Origin: Dehalococcoidia bacterium
GTDB lineage: Bacteria; Chloroflexota; Dehalococcoidia; Lucifugimonadales; Lucifugimonadaceae
Assembly (NCBI GenBank): GCA_026421215.1
Contig: JAPKBN010000011.1
Coordinates: forward strand, 1 to 52,529
Length of the DNA: 52,529 nt
Direction of reading: 5' to 3'
Shown: positions 7,894 to 15,810 of the stretch, in pieces
Layout: each line of letters begins with the position of its first letter
Position numbering within the stretch: the first letter of the stretch is position 1
Notes under the pieces: generated by a model
What the model was told of the DNA's origin: nothing
Database searches by the model: none
What the model saw: the letters and a program-made list of their open reading frames with translations, nothing else
Translations under genes and position numbers: made by a program

Positions 7894-9723
7894 ATGCCCC
7901 GACGCGATCCAAGCGCGTTCACCAGCACTGCGAAACGTCCCGTGGACTTTGACAGTTTCTGGTTTGACACCCTTGCAGAACTGGCCACTGTGCCACCCAA
8001 TGCGACGTTCAAGAAAGACGAATTACGGTCCGATGACGCTGTTGATGTGTTTGATGTCCGGTACGACAGTTACGGCGGAATGCGCATCGCCGGCTGGTAC
8101 GCCCGCCCGGCGGGCCGGAATGCACAGATGCCTGGCCTACTGATCGTCCCCGGATACGTCAGCGAACCAAAAGTACCCAAAGATTGGGCTCGCCGTGGAT
8201 ACGCGGTGTTCAGTGCAGCGCCACGTGGCAAGCTGCGATCAAATTCAGATTTTGATCCTGGCTACCCGGGCCTCCTGACACACAACATCACAGACCGAAA
8301 CAACTACGCATATCGCGGGTTCTACATGGACGCGCTGCGCGCCTTTGACATTCTTGCGGCGCTCCCAGAGGTGGACCAACGCCGGGTTGGCGTAACTGGC
8401 TCTAGCCAGGGTGGGGCGCTGACGCTGCTGATATCTGCTTTGCGAGTGAATTCGGTTGCGGCGGCCGCAGCGGGTGCGCCCTACCTCTGCTCGTCCATGG
8501 ATGCCGCGTCGCTGACCCATTCGTACCCGTACCAGGAGATTAACGAGTACCTGAGGATCAACCCGGAACATGATTCAGTGGTCCGGGAGGTTCTGAACTA
8601 TTACGACATTCATCACTTTGCGTCGGCGATCCGGGCTCCTATTGTCGTGAATATCGGACTGCAGGACGACGTGTGCCCGCCTGAGACCGGGTTCGCCGTA
8701 TTCGGACAAATCGGTAGCTCGGACAAAAAGTTATATCCGTACGACAAATGTGGCCACGACGCAGGCGCAACTGCCGGCCACCACGAAGTTGTTGAGGACT
8801 TCCTGTCACTGCAGTTGAAACCCGTAGCTATCACAAATGATGAGCCCCCAATCGTCCCTGAATCCGCGGTCGTGGCAGACGAGGTCTTTTCAAAGTTTTG
8901 GAGTGAAATAGACAGTCAAGTCAGGGGGCTCTCTTTCGATGATATGACCCTTGAACCGTTGCCGATGCGTTCCACAGAAGGTTCCACGACGTACACCGTG
9001 AGCCTCCCGTCCATCGGCGATGGACGCATTTTTGGTTACTTCTCGGTCCCGGCTGGTGACGGTCCATTCCCGGGATTGCTGGAAGCGCCGGGCTACGCGA
9101 GCGTCGTGCATATATCGCCGTATGAGCGAAGGCAGCGATACGCCGTTCTGACCCTTGTACACCGAGGTCAACGGCTGGCCGACGAAGAGTACGCGGCTGA
9201 ATATCCTGGATTACTTACAGACGGAATAGAGAATAGTTCCACTTACCGGTACAGGGATATCGTCGCCGACGTGCTTACGGGTCTCGAATGGCTCACCGGT
9301 CGTCCGGAAGTAGACCCAGGCAATCTCGGGATCGCCGGAAGTGAATCCGGCCTGATAGCGGCTTCGATGCGATCGGACGCAGTGAAGGCGGTACTAATGT
9401 CCGGCCCACTGATCCTGCGTGGGGCCAACGGCAGAAACTCATGGCCGGACTACTATCCGCTTGAGGAGCTGAACGACTTCGCCCGATCTCATCCTGCTAA
9501 ATCAGGAAAGGTCTCTGAGACGCTCATTTTCTTTGATCCGCTCAGTTTCGTGCCGGAATACAGCGGAGAAATGTTGGTGGCGTGCCCGCAATGGGACAGA
9601 GATATCGCGTCGCCGCTTATTTCAAGGCTTGGTGGATCGGGGGAATTGTATTTGAATACCGGTCGGGGACATGTCGATCATTCGTATATAGAATCCTGGT
9701 TAGGAGAGCGGCTTAGCGAGTAA
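7894..9723 (+). CDS. tandem acetyl-xylan-esterase-like alpha/beta-hydrolase, second domain inactive
   Basis: A 609-residue protein made of two AXE1/cephalosporin-C-deacetylase-like alpha/beta-hydrolase units (about residues 20-310 and 335-605). Unit 1 has a full triad: nucleophile Ser171 in GSSQG, Asp in LQDDVCPPE and His in CGHDAG. Unit 2 aligns well (PEVDPGNLGIAGSESG against PEVDQRRVGVTGSSQG), but Glu484 (GAA codon) replaces the nucleophile serine, while a His (GRGHVDH) and Asp (WDRD) remain. Unit 2 is therefore probably a binding or structural pseudo-enzyme. No signal peptide is visible. GAGGAG a few bases before the ATG supports the start. Likely role: deacetylation of acetylated sugars or similar esters. 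Confidence 0.82.
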   Translation: MPRRDPSAFTSTAKRPVDFDSFWFDTLAELATVPPNATFKKDELRSDDAVDVFDVRYDSYGGMRIAGWYARPAGRNAQMPGLLIVPGYVSEPKVPKDWARRGYAVFSAAPRGKLRSNSDFDPGYPGLLTHNITDRNNYAYRGFYMDALRAFDILAALPEVDQRRVGVTGSSQGGALTLLISALRVNSVAAAAAGAPYLCSSMDAASLTHSYPYQEINEYLRINPEHDSVVREVLNYYDIHHFASAIRAPIVVNIGLQDDVCPPETGFAVFGQIGSSDKKLYPYDKCGHDAGATAGHHEVVEDFLSLQLKPVAITNDEPPIVPESAVVADEVFSKFWSEIDSQVRGLSFDDMTLEPLPMRSTEGSTTYTVSLPSIGDGRIFGYFSVPAGDGPFPGLLEAPGYASVVHISPYERRQRYAVLTLVHRGQRLADEEYAAEYPGLLTDGIENSSTYRYRDIVADVLTGLEWLTGRPEVDPGNLGIAGSESGLIAASMRSDAVKAVLMSGPLILRGANGRNSWPDYYPLEELNDFARSHPAKSGKVSETLIFFDPLSFVPEYSGEMLVACPQWDRDIASPLISRLGGSGELYLNTGRGHVDHSYIESWLGERLSE

Positions 9724-10279
9724 CTGGGACGAACTTTTGTAACTGGAGGTCCTCGGGCAACGAATCGATAACCAATCCCTCGGACAACAGCCAACCCCCG
9801 GGTAGTTCAAGGGCGCTGGCATAGGGTTCTCCCGGATCGTACTCGGCAGCCTCTTCGAGACAATGAATCCGCCAGGCGCTCTCGGTTAGACCACTCTCGT
9901 TGGGGCAGGGGAGCATGACTGCGGTACCGGCGACGCCTCCGGCACTATTGAAATAGATGATGTCCAAAGGAACGTAGGTGTTGAACATCCAGAACGGTCC
10001 GGAAACGAGTCCGTTGAACTCGAACAACATCCCACTACCGTATGACACATCCGTCTGGCACATCAGCCCGCGCGATTGAGAACCGGGTTCATCGGCGACC
10101 TCGACGTCGACGATCCTCGTTATGTCGCCACTTACAAGGCCGATTCTTGCTTCCCTGAGCGGCTTTTCTGCCAGGTGACTGGCAATGGATTCACATCCCG
10201 GGTTGTTCACAAAGCCATCAATCCCGCCACCTGAACACGCAGCGATGGTCAGTAGAGCGAAGAGAACGATCCCCCTCAT
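9713..10279 (-). CDS. DUF192 family lipoprotein
   Basis: A 188-residue secreted lipoprotein. The ATG at 10277-10279 gives a short signal sequence with lipobox TIAAC, lipid-modified Cys15. The body is DUF192: SRGLMCQTDV, GMLFEFNGL, FWMFNTYVPLDIIYF and a C-terminal beta strand (ALELPGGW). Function of the family is unknown; members are often exported. The open frame continues to a GTG at 10328-10330, but that start would bury the signal peptide. It overlaps the convergent esterase gene by 11 bp and diverges from the Udh-like gene. Confidence 0.82.
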   Translation of the reverse strand: MRGIVLFALLTIAACSGGGIDGFVNNPGCESIASHLAEKPLREARIGLVSGDITRIVDVEVADEPGSQSRGLMCQTDVSYGSGMLFEFNGLVSGPFWMFNTYVPLDIIYFNSAGGVAGTAVMLPCPNESGLTESAWRIHCLEEAAEYDPGEPYASALELPGGWLLSEGLVIDSLPEDLQLQKFVPVTR

Positions 10280-10390
10280 CGAAGCGACCCGGTGATAGAT
10301 TTGTACGCCCACCTTTGTATTGCAGCGCACGTTGTGATGCCGCAGTGTCCGGGTAGTCGATCGTCTGAAGGATCTATTGATGGAGACGAC

Positions 10391-11185
10391 ATGGTTGAAC
10401 TGAAAAAGGTCCTGATTACCGGCGGCGCCGGACTCATCGGTGAAGTCCTACGTGATCGTCTTTCGGATCGATACAGCTTATATTCGCTTGACCTTAAAGA
10501 GGCGGTAGGGATTCCGTCCTTCATCGGTGATCTCTCTGACATGGACGCCATCATCCCGGCGTTCGAGGGTCAGCACACCGTCGTCCACCTCGCCGCCGAT
10601 CGTCGGGCCTACAGCGATTGGTCGTCCACACTCAATAACAACATTGTTGCCACCTTCAACGTCTTTGAGGCGGCTAAGCGCGCCGGTGTAAAACGGGTGG
10701 TGTTCGCCAGCTCCAACCACTCCCAAGGTGGTTTTTATCTAGATGATCCTTGGAAGTCGATCGCAGAAGGCCGATTTGATGAGCTTGAACCAGGATACCG
10801 ATTGGTCAATGAGGATGATCGCATCCGGCCCGACGGGTATTACGGCGTTTCAAAGGCGTTTGGTGAAGCACTTGGCAGTTACTACGACGATTATCACGGC
10901 CTGAGTTCGATTCACCTTCGCATAGGCTGGGTGATATCGGACGACGACCCGAGTTTTTCGCCGTTTGCACTGTCGCTCTGGCTGAGTCACCAGGACACGG
11001 CGCAGGCCGTAGCGAGGGCGATCGACGCCCCGGATTCGTTGCGCTATGCAGTCACGTACGTTACATCGGACAACAGGTGGAAGATTTTTTCCATCGATAG
11101 AGCTCGGGAAATTCTGGGATATGAACCCAAGGATGCAGCGGGCAGTGAGTGGGAAGACCGGGATCCGCCGCTCCGAGACCAGTAA
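10391..11185 (+). CDS. NAD-dependent epimerase/dehydratase, uronate-dehydrogenase-like
   Basis: A 264-residue extended SDR. It shows the Rossmann motif GGAGLIG at residues 11-17, a HLAA segment, an active-site serine in FASSNHS, and YYGVSK with the catalytic Tyr and Lys. The C-terminal WKIFSIDRAREILGYEPKD is like uronate dehydrogenases, which oxidise hexuronates to aldarolactones; this is a family-level guess. I placed the start at ATG 10391 because GGAG lies 5 nt upstream and the Rossmann strand begins at once; the open frame extends further to 10292 without support. The enolase-superfamily gene is convergent and ends 8 bp away, consistent with a joint sugar-acid pathway. Confidence 0.78.
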   Translation: MVELKKVLITGGAGLIGEVLRDRLSDRYSLYSLDLKEAVGIPSFIGDLSDMDAIIPAFEGQHTVVHLAADRRAYSDWSSTLNNNIVATFNVFEAAKRAGVKRVVFASSNHSQGGFYLDDPWKSIAEGRFDELEPGYRLVNEDDRIRPDGYYGVSKAFGEALGSYYDDYHGLSSIHLRIGWVISDDDPSFSPFALSLWLSHQDTAQAVARAIDAPDSLRYAVTYVTSDNRWKIFSIDRAREILGYEPKDAAGSEWEDRDPPLRDQ

Positions 11186-11193
11186 CGGCTTAG

Positions 11194-12300
11194 TTAGAGA
11201 GAGCTTCGGCCGGATTTGTCCGCCCAACGGCGAATTTCGTCCTCATCGAACTCCAACCCCAGGCCCGGGCCTGTGGGAACAGTGATGTGGCCGTCCACCA
11301 CATCCAGCGGCGTCTTGAGGATCGGCCGGTCGTCACGGATCGACACAGGTTCGATGTTGTACTCCTGGGCGTACGGGACATCGTTCCGGGTCGCGATCCA
11401 GTGAAGGTGCGCCGCCGTAGAGATGATCGGCTGGGTGTTGTGGACCGTCATAGGAACGCCAAAAGCGTTCGCCACATTCCCAACTTTGATCAGCTCCGAA
11501 ATACCGCCGATTTTGACCACGTCCGGCTGCACGATATCCGGCCTTCCGTTCACGATCAAATCGCGAATCATCCAGCGGTTGTAGGCATTCTCCCCTGATG
11601 CAATGGGAATGGTCAGTGCATCCGCCACCTTCGCCATACCAGCGAGGTCGTGCAGCACTACTGGCTCCTCGAAATGGAACACACCATAGTCTTCAAGTTG
11701 TTTACCAATCTCAATCGCGTGGTGAACCGAATAAGCGCTGTTCACATCGACAAGGATGTCGAACTGATCCCCGGTCGCCGCACGCATCTCCCGCACGGAT
11801 TCCACGGTTTGATCAGCCGGGTGATCAATAGCTCCGGGCACTGCGGAGTGCATCTTGTACCCGGTGAACCCGCGCTCTTGAAATCCGGCCGCCCGTTTCG
11901 CCTCGTCCACCGGAGATAGATCACGGAGTAGTGAACTTGCGTACACCCGGATCTTTTCCCGCCCGGGTCTCATGCCACCGAGCAGTTCATAAATCGGCAC
12001 ATTAAGCGCCTTGCCCTTTATGTCCCACAGGGCAATGTCGATGCCAGAAGCCGCCGTAAGAAGGGCACCGGGAGGGCCACTTACCGAGCCCGCTTTCAGC
12101 ATCAAGTCGAAGATAGCCTCCGTCTGAAAGGGATCTTTGCCGATCACCAGCGGACGGAATACCGTATCGATCGCTGCACGTGACACCTCGGGTGAACGAC
12201 GGAAACACTCCCCGTACCCTGTGATTCCCTCATCGGTACTAATGATTACGAACGGATAATCGCCGTCCAGCACCAAACACTCAACGTCAGTGACCTTCAA
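11194..12300 (-). CDS. mandelate racemase/muconate lactonizing enzyme family dehydratase
   Basis: A 368-residue enolase-superfamily enzyme with an N-terminal capping domain and a barrel domain. Metal ligands are readable: Asp in LVDVNSAY, Glu in FHFEEP and Glu in ASGEN. The barrel base on strand 2 appears as GYKMH (a KxH form of the usual KxK), and the strand-7 His is in TVHNTQP with its partner Asp in QPDVVKIGG. The enzyme abstracts the alpha proton of a carboxylate, usually dehydrating or racemising a sugar acid; the exact substrate cannot be assigned. It is 23 bp downstream of ispH on the same strand and convergent with the Udh-like gene. Confidence 0.88.
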   Translation of the reverse strand: MKVTDVECLVLDGDYPFVIISTDEGITGYGECFRRSPEVSRAAIDTVFRPLVIGKDPFQTEAIFDLMLKAGSVSGPPGALLTAASGIDIALWDIKGKALNVPIYELLGGMRPGREKIRVYASSLLRDLSPVDEAKRAAGFQERGFTGYKMHSAVPGAIDHPADQTVESVREMRAATGDQFDILVDVNSAYSVHHAIEIGKQLEDYGVFHFEEPVVLHDLAGMAKVADALTIPIASGENAYNRWMIRDLIVNGRPDIVQPDVVKIGGISELIKVGNVANAFGVPMTVHNTQPIISTAAHLHWIATRNDVPYAQEYNIEPVSIRDDRPILKTPLDVVDGHITVPTGPGLGLEFDEDEIRRWADKSGRSSL

Positions 12301-12323
12301 ACGTAACTCCCTGGGCGAACTGC

Positions 12324-13280
12324 TTATTCGCTATCTGCGCTGCTTGTGGCCCACGAGCTTGACTGTCTGGGCGGCACGGCGTCGCGCATTTCTGCCGGCA
12401 ATGTGAATTCGATGTCCTCGCTTGCAAGACCAAGGTGATTTACCTCGTCCGGATCAAGAGTGTCGCAGACAGCCTGCACGAGCGACTCAGGCGTCGATGC
12501 GCCGCTGCTAACACCGACCCTTGAGATGTCTTCAAACCAGGCCATATCCAGTTCATCTGGCCCGTTGATGAGATATGCGGGAACGCCGGCGCGTTCGGCG
12601 ACTTCCCGGAGTCTTCGGCAGTTTGAGCTCGTCTGGGAGCCTACAACGAGGACCACCTCGACCATCGTCGCCAATTCCTTGACAGCGGACTGGCGGTTAG
12701 TCGTGGCGTAGCAAATGTCATTCCGAATCGTCACGTTATTAAACTTGGAACTGATCCGGTTAACCATGGCAGCCGTGTCGTCCACAGACAGGGTCGTCTG
12801 CGTCAAGACAGCGACTTCCGTGTCGTTATCCCAGTCTGGCGGCTGTGGGTCCTCCTTATCGTCCATCAGGGCCATCTCACCGTGGCCGGTCGTTCCTTTG
12901 ACCTCCTGGTGCCCACGATGTCCAACTAGGATGATCTTTTTACCATCGTTCAGGTATTTTTTTGCCTCGTTGTGGACGCGGGTAACAAGCGGGCATGTGG
13001 CGTCAATTACACGTAGAGAGCGGTTCTCAGCGGCCTCGAAGTCAGATGGCGGGGAGCCATGTGCCGAGAAGACGACGATCGAGCCTTCAGGGATTTGCTC
13101 GACCGTTTCGACTGTGATTGCGCCCTGGGCTTCAAGATCGGCCACGACATGCGGGTTGTGGACAATTTCGTGCTTTACGTAGACGGGTTTTCCGTAGCGT
13201 TGGAGTGCGATCTCGACTATGTCTACGGCGCGTACGACTCCAGCACAAAAGCCTCGTGGAGCTGCCAGAAATACCTTCAA
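12324..13280 (-). CDS. ispH: 4-hydroxy-3-methylbut-2-enyl diphosphate reductase
   Basis: The last enzyme of the MEP isoprenoid pathway, reducing HMBPP to IPP and DMAPP with a 4Fe-4S cluster. At 318 residues it is of normal length. The three cluster cysteines are Cys12 (RGFCAGV), Cys96 (DATCPLV) and Cys190 (NDICYAT). The substrate/proton-relay residues His41, His74, His124 and Glu126 (HQEVKGTTGH) are present. The N-terminus MKVFLAAPRGFCAG matches the family exactly, so the TTG at 13278-13280 must be the start although it is non-ATG; an AGGGA lies about 12 nt upstream on the coding strand. Cytosolic. The enolase-family gene follows on the same strand. Confidence 0.96.
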   Translation of the reverse strand: MKVFLAAPRGFCAGVVRAVDIVEIALQRYGKPVYVKHEIVHNPHVVADLEAQGAITVETVEQIPEGSIVVFSAHGSPPSDFEAAENRSLRVIDATCPLVTRVHNEAKKYLNDGKKIILVGHRGHQEVKGTTGHGEMALMDDKEDPQPPDWDNDTEVAVLTQTTLSVDDTAAMVNRISSKFNNVTIRNDICYATTNRQSAVKELATMVEVVLVVGSQTSSNCRRLREVAERAGVPAYLINGPDELDMAWFEDISRVGVSSGASTPESLVQAVCDTLDPDEVNHLGLASEDIEFTLPAEMRDAVPPRQSSSWATSSADSE

Positions 13281-13462
13281 ATTACATCGTCCCTGGATTG
13301 GACCATCTACTCTGGGTTTTCTGAGGAAGTCGCCTGGACTGCTCGGATCAGTGTTGAAGTTGAACCGGCTCGTCTATTGGTCGGTGGGAGGAATTATACG
13401 TAGAACTGGTCCATCTGCGCCTGTTTCAACTCAAGGCCGCTTTTGCCCGATAGAAACCGTTC

Positions 13463-13740
13463 CTAACCCGTCAAAGTGGATAGATGCATAGGAAGAACAT
13501 CGCGTAGATACCGATTATCAGGGTGCCATGCCCAGGGTTCTCCCATTGTCTGTGCACCGCATTCCCGGTCCTGAAAACACGGGCAAGAATCACAAGGGGA
13601 TCGATCGTTCACCACCACGAACAGCTCGGCGACGACGGCTATCACGAACGATGAGCCGTACAAGACACGTTTGCGGCCAAATCGGTTCTATCTCTCGCCG
13701 GCGGGATAGACATCGATCACCACGAGCATCCCCTATTTCT
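13463..13740 (-). pseudogene. possible membrane-transporter remnant
   Basis: On the minus strand one frame reads NRFGRKRVLYGSSFVIAVVA followed by more hydrophobic residues. This resembles the loop 2-3 motif of MFS carriers (DRFGRKR then a helix). A TAG lies just before it, and after about 30 residues the text becomes cysteine-rich and unlike an MFS; another hydrophobic run appears in a shifted frame (IIGIYAMFFLCIYPL). That pattern suggests a short decayed fragment. A real small membrane protein starting at the TTG at 13661-13663 is an alternative. Confidence 0.25.
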
Positions 13741-13901
13741 GATCGACTTCTGTTCACATTCCGAACGCGTATACGCTCATATTGGCGAAACTATTCGTCG
13801 GGTGCGGATCGCGAGGAACATCTGATTTTACCGGAGAGGTGAGGTGTTGCGGACATCACGATCATCGGGCGTAACACTATGCGATGCTACTCAAATCTAA
13901 G

Positions 13902-13925
13902 GGGAGATCATTGGCTTGGTCTCCC
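13902..13925. terminator. small hairpin upstream of putative selenoprotein gene
   Basis: GGGAGA at 13902-13907 pairs with TCTCCC at 13920-13925 around a 12-nt loop. It has no T-run. It lies about 30 nt before the ATG at 13958, so it may be part of that gene's 5' leader rather than a terminator. Confidence 0.25.
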
Positions 13926-13957
13926 GGTGCACATTCCAGCAGACTAAGGACAGTTCT

Positions 13958-14320
13958 ATGGCAGTAAAAGTGCGGTTCTATCACTGGAAACGGTGAAGCA
14001 CCTGTAAAAAAGCGGGGGCGGCGCTCTCGCAAGCAGGTGTTGAATTAGATCAACGAGATTTCTTCACAGACCCATTTTCCCGGGAAGAACTGCAAGAACT
14101 GGGGTCTATCGTAACTATGGATGAGCTGTTTTCATGGCGCAGTCCTAGTGCGAAGCAGTACCGGGAAAACAAAGACGATTTTACTAAGTCAGATCTGATA
14201 GATCTGATGATGAAAGAGCCGCGATTGATCCGACGTCCGATCACGATACGGATAGACGACACTAGCCGATATGTGCTGGGAGGAAAGGCGGCAGATCTGG
14301 AAGCCCTCTCGATCGATTAG
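13958..14320 (+). CDS. ArsC/Spx-like thioredoxin-fold protein, probable selenoprotein (in-frame TGA = Sec13)
   Basis: Standard gene calling breaks this gene at a TGA (13994-13996). Read through, one frame runs from ATG 13958 to TAG 14320 and gives 120 residues, the usual length of arsenate-reductase/YffB/Spx-like proteins. The start reads MAVKVRFYHWKR, then U13, then STCKKAGAAL: the TGA sits exactly where the family has its first redox cysteine, giving U13-x-x-C16. The rest fits the family: a helix, GVELDQRDFF, a middle segment DELFSWRSPSAKQYR, DLIDLMMKEPRLIRRPI with the conserved Arg-Pro (residues 92-95), and a short end. AAGGA at 13946-13950 sits 7 nt before the ATG. A SECIS-like hairpin begins right after the TGA. 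Role is inferred to be thiol/selenol redox chemistry; true arsenate reduction is not shown. A nonsense mutation or base error is the alternative. Confidence 0.75.
13997..14041 (+). promoter_or_regulatory. bacterial SECIS-like element inside the ArsC-like gene
   Basis: Immediately 3' of the TGA the mRNA can fold into two stacked stems. The lower stem is AGCACCTG (13997-14004) with CAGGTGTT (14034-14041), 8 bp with one G-U. The upper stem is GCGGGGGC (14012-14019) with GCTCTCGC (14023-14030), 8 bp with two G-U. The apical loop is GGC (14020-14022). The loop begins 23 nt after the TGA, and a G opens it, both as expected for bacterial SECIS recognised by SelB. Manual folding only. Confidence 0.62.
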
Positions 14321-14802
14321 GAGGGCGTAGAACAATGCGAATCACGATGATATCGGCCCCAGAATGAGTGTCTGTACGTATGCCGATATTCGTGTTGACG
14401 GTGTACCAAACGCCTAGCCTCGGACTGACAATTTTCGCTTAACGCACTCATCTGGCGGTGCGAGCACCCGTCAAAGGAGCGATGCGGCGTTGTTATTCAA
14501 GGCATACCCCAAATGTAAAGGCGACGTGGAACTGGCGTGGGGATACTCGCCGCCACCGTTTGCCCAGAAGCGAAGATTTTTCACTTCCCGGTGCTACAAT
14601 CCAGCGAGCCGTTAAGCGACGGCGGCACGAACATATGGCGTTAGTCTTCGCTCGCTCCCGCATGGTCGGGGGGAAGTATTGAAGTATCCCTGACCGAAAC
14701 CTGTGTGATGCCCCGTGCATCATTGTGAGGGTAACGAAAACGCGTCATGACATCGTGTCCGACTGATCTCGCATACAGCGCCGCATCGGGACAGATCGTA
14801 AC
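14321..14802. other. 482-bp intergenic region with prs leader
   Basis: No coding frame here is convincing. It holds a candidate extended -10 promoter (14592-14600) and a small hairpin (TGATGC 14706-14711, GCATCA 14717-14722). If that promoter is used, prs has a leader of nearly 200 nt, long enough for regulation, but no known riboswitch was recognised. Confidence 0.45.
14592..14600 (+). promoter_or_regulatory. candidate extended -10 promoter for prs
   Basis: TGCTACAAT matches the extended -10 form TGnTAnnAT. No convincing -35 box is seen at the right distance, which is acceptable for extended -10 promoters. It is about 200 bp before the prs start. Confidence 0.3.
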
Positions 14803-15765
<963 letters not shown>

Positions 15766-15810
15766 AACCGGAAGCCCGCGCCTGGCACGAAATCTGATGC
15801 CGGGGATTAC

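Larger units (their letters stand above)
13281..13957. other. 677-bp region without an intact gene
   Basis: This stretch lies between the divergent ispH start and the putative selenoprotein start. It should contain the ispH promoter near its left end. Inside it I see only an MFS-like fragment on the minus strand (13463-13740) and a small hairpin (13902-13925). No tRNA or known riboswitch was recognised. Confidence 0.5.

Noticed and set aside
10292-10390. N-terminal extension of the Udh-like gene
   Set aside because: The Rossmann strand starts right after ATG 10391, which has its own GGAG.
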